NCBI GenBank assembly: GCA_027485075.1
Contig: JAIXRT010000212.1
Location: 1 to 6,519 of the forward strand
DNA from: Cytophagaceae bacterium
Lineage (GTDB): Bacteria; Bacteroidota; Bacteroidia; Cytophagales; Spirosomataceae
DNA: 6,519 nucleotides
Reading direction: 5' to 3'
Positions within the stretch are counted from its first letter, which is position 1. The number at the start of each line of letters is the position of its first letter. Positions 5,780-6,519 of the stretch are shown in pieces. A program made the position numbers and the translations under genes. The notes under the pieces were generated by a model. That model saw only the letters and a program-made list of their open reading frames with translations, did not search any database and was not told where the DNA came from.

Positions 5780-6519
5780 CAACGGAAAATTAATTTCAAG
5801 CTGTTAGTTACGAAAATTTCACTTAGCTCGAAAACGATTCCGGGGAAAATTCCGAGTATGATACTTAAGATGCCCAAGCCGAATAAGCTGATTAATTCCA
5901 ACCGATTTAAATCCGGTAATTCCCAGGTGTTATCACGAACAAAATAGCTGCCCAAATATATTTTTTGGAAGGTCCACAAAAGGTATCCGGCTCCAAGTAA
6001 AATACCAAAGGCTCCTAGAATCGCATAAATTGGCATCAAATTCGCGCTTGTAAACGCTCCCATCAAGCTGAAAAATTCGCCAATAAATCCAGAGAAGCCC
6101 GGTAGGCCGAGGGACGCAAAGATGGCAATACCCGATATGACCGTAAACAAAGGCATTTTAGTTGCCAAACCTGAAAAATTATCGATTTCCCGATTTCCCG
6201 TACGGCTATATAAAACGCCCACAATGAGGAATAACAGGGATGAAAGAATGCCGTGTGAAAGCAGTTGGAAAATAGCACCCTGCCAGCCTTCCGGCGTAAA
6301 GGATGCAATTCCTAGTAAGACAAAACCCATGTGCGATACAGATGAATAAGCAACGAGTTTCTTTAAATCTGTCATGGCTAGTGCATTGTAGGCACCATAA
6401 ATGATAGATAGTGCACCTAATCCTGCCATGATGGGTGCTGCTTGAACGGCTTCCACTGGGAAGAATGGAATTGCCATGCGTAACCAGCCATACGCGCCGA
6501 TTTTTAGGAGGACGCCTGC
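5779..6519 (-). CDS. nuoM: NADH-quinone oxidoreductase subunit M, C-terminal part (5' end outside the window)
   Basis: The frame stays open to the window edge, so 246 residues of the C-terminal half are visible; the ATG at 6477 is internal. NuoM is an antiporter-like, proton-pumping membrane subunit of respiratory complex I. Diagnostic stretches, numbered from the first visible residue, are A-G-V-L-L-K-I-G-A-Y-G (1-11, pump Lys at 6), T-D-L-K-K-L-V-A-Y-S-S-V-S-H-M-G (50-65, channel Lys at 53), Q-L-L-S-H-G (85-90) and L-P-G-F-S-G-F-I-G-E-F (139-149, the Glu at 148 matching the terminal Glu of E. coli NuoM). The S-H-M-G-F and L-P-G-F-S-G-F-I-G-E-F forms mark subunit M rather than N, which typically has a G-K-F-Y-type motif there. 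Several hydrophobic helices fill the rest. The conserved residues look intact. The stop TGA overlaps the TM2 start by one base. Confidence 0.94.
   Translation of the reverse strand, partial: AGVLLKIGAYGWLRMAIPFFPVEAVQAAPIMAGLGALSIIYGAYNALAMTDLKKLVAYSSVSHMGFVLLGIASFTPEGWQGAIFQLLSHGILSSLLFLIVGVLYSRTGNREIDNFSGLATKMPLFTVISGIAIFASLGLPGFSGFIGEFFSLMGAFTSANLMPIYAILGAFGILLGAGYLLWTFQKIYLGSYFVRDNTWELPDLNRLELISLFGLGILSIILGIFPGIVFELSEIFVTNSLKLIFR

Noticed and set aside
5780..5782. TTG start for the TM2 protein
   Set aside because: The next codon is an ATG that overlaps the nuoM stop by one base, a more typical start; TTG adds only one residue.
6475..6477. ATG as the start of nuoM
   Set aside because: The frame continues to the window edge and encodes conserved NuoM residues (A-G-V-L-L-K-I-G-A-Y-G), so this Met is internal.
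5779..6519. Reading the right-hand gene as nuoN
   Set aside because: The S-H-M-G-F and L-P-G-F-S-G-F-I-G-E-F signatures fit NuoM; NuoN has different residues at these places.

Overview
The window looks like chromosomal DNA of a member of the Bacteroidota, most likely Cytophagales (order inferred, not proven). Three things support this. A secreted protein ends in a type IX secretion system (T9SS) type A sorting domain. A TM2 protein has the Bacteroidota-type sequence. No gene start has a clear Shine-Dalgarno sequence; the bases before the ATGs are A/T-rich. Base composition is moderate and no mobile element, CRISPR array, tRNA or rRNA is visible.

Layout. Bases 1-576 (+) hold the 3' end of a TPR-type protein, closed by a strong intrinsic terminator at 585-610. 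A short-chain dehydrogenase/reductase (SDR) gene follows at 627-1400 (+). It converges, with a 6-bp gap, on a long minus-strand gene (1407-4358) for a 983-residue secreted protein built of about ten Ig-like domains plus a T9SS sorting domain. A 148-bp intergenic stretch (4359-4506) holds a possible promoter, an unexplained 36-nt imperfect inverted repeat and an intrinsic terminator. Upstream of it, on the minus strand, is a compact group transcribed from beyond the right edge: nuoM (3' part, 5779-6519), a TM2-domain membrane protein (5423-5779, stop and start overlapping as TGATG) and a Tat-signal TIM-barrel enzyme of the hydroxypyruvate isomerase type (4507-5403, 18-22 bp later).

Function. 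The right-hand group appears to be the tail of a respiratory complex I (Nuo) operon. The usual next gene, nuoN, is not where expected; a TM2 gene and a putative periplasmic sugar/keto-acid isomerase occupy that place. The left half is ordinary accessory or housekeeping content, and the T9SS protein is probably a surface or secreted binding protein with no recognisable enzyme domain.

I found no clear evidence for a new multi-gene system. The most checkable unusual points are the gene order after nuoM, the dyad at 4415-4450 and the architecture of the T9SS protein.
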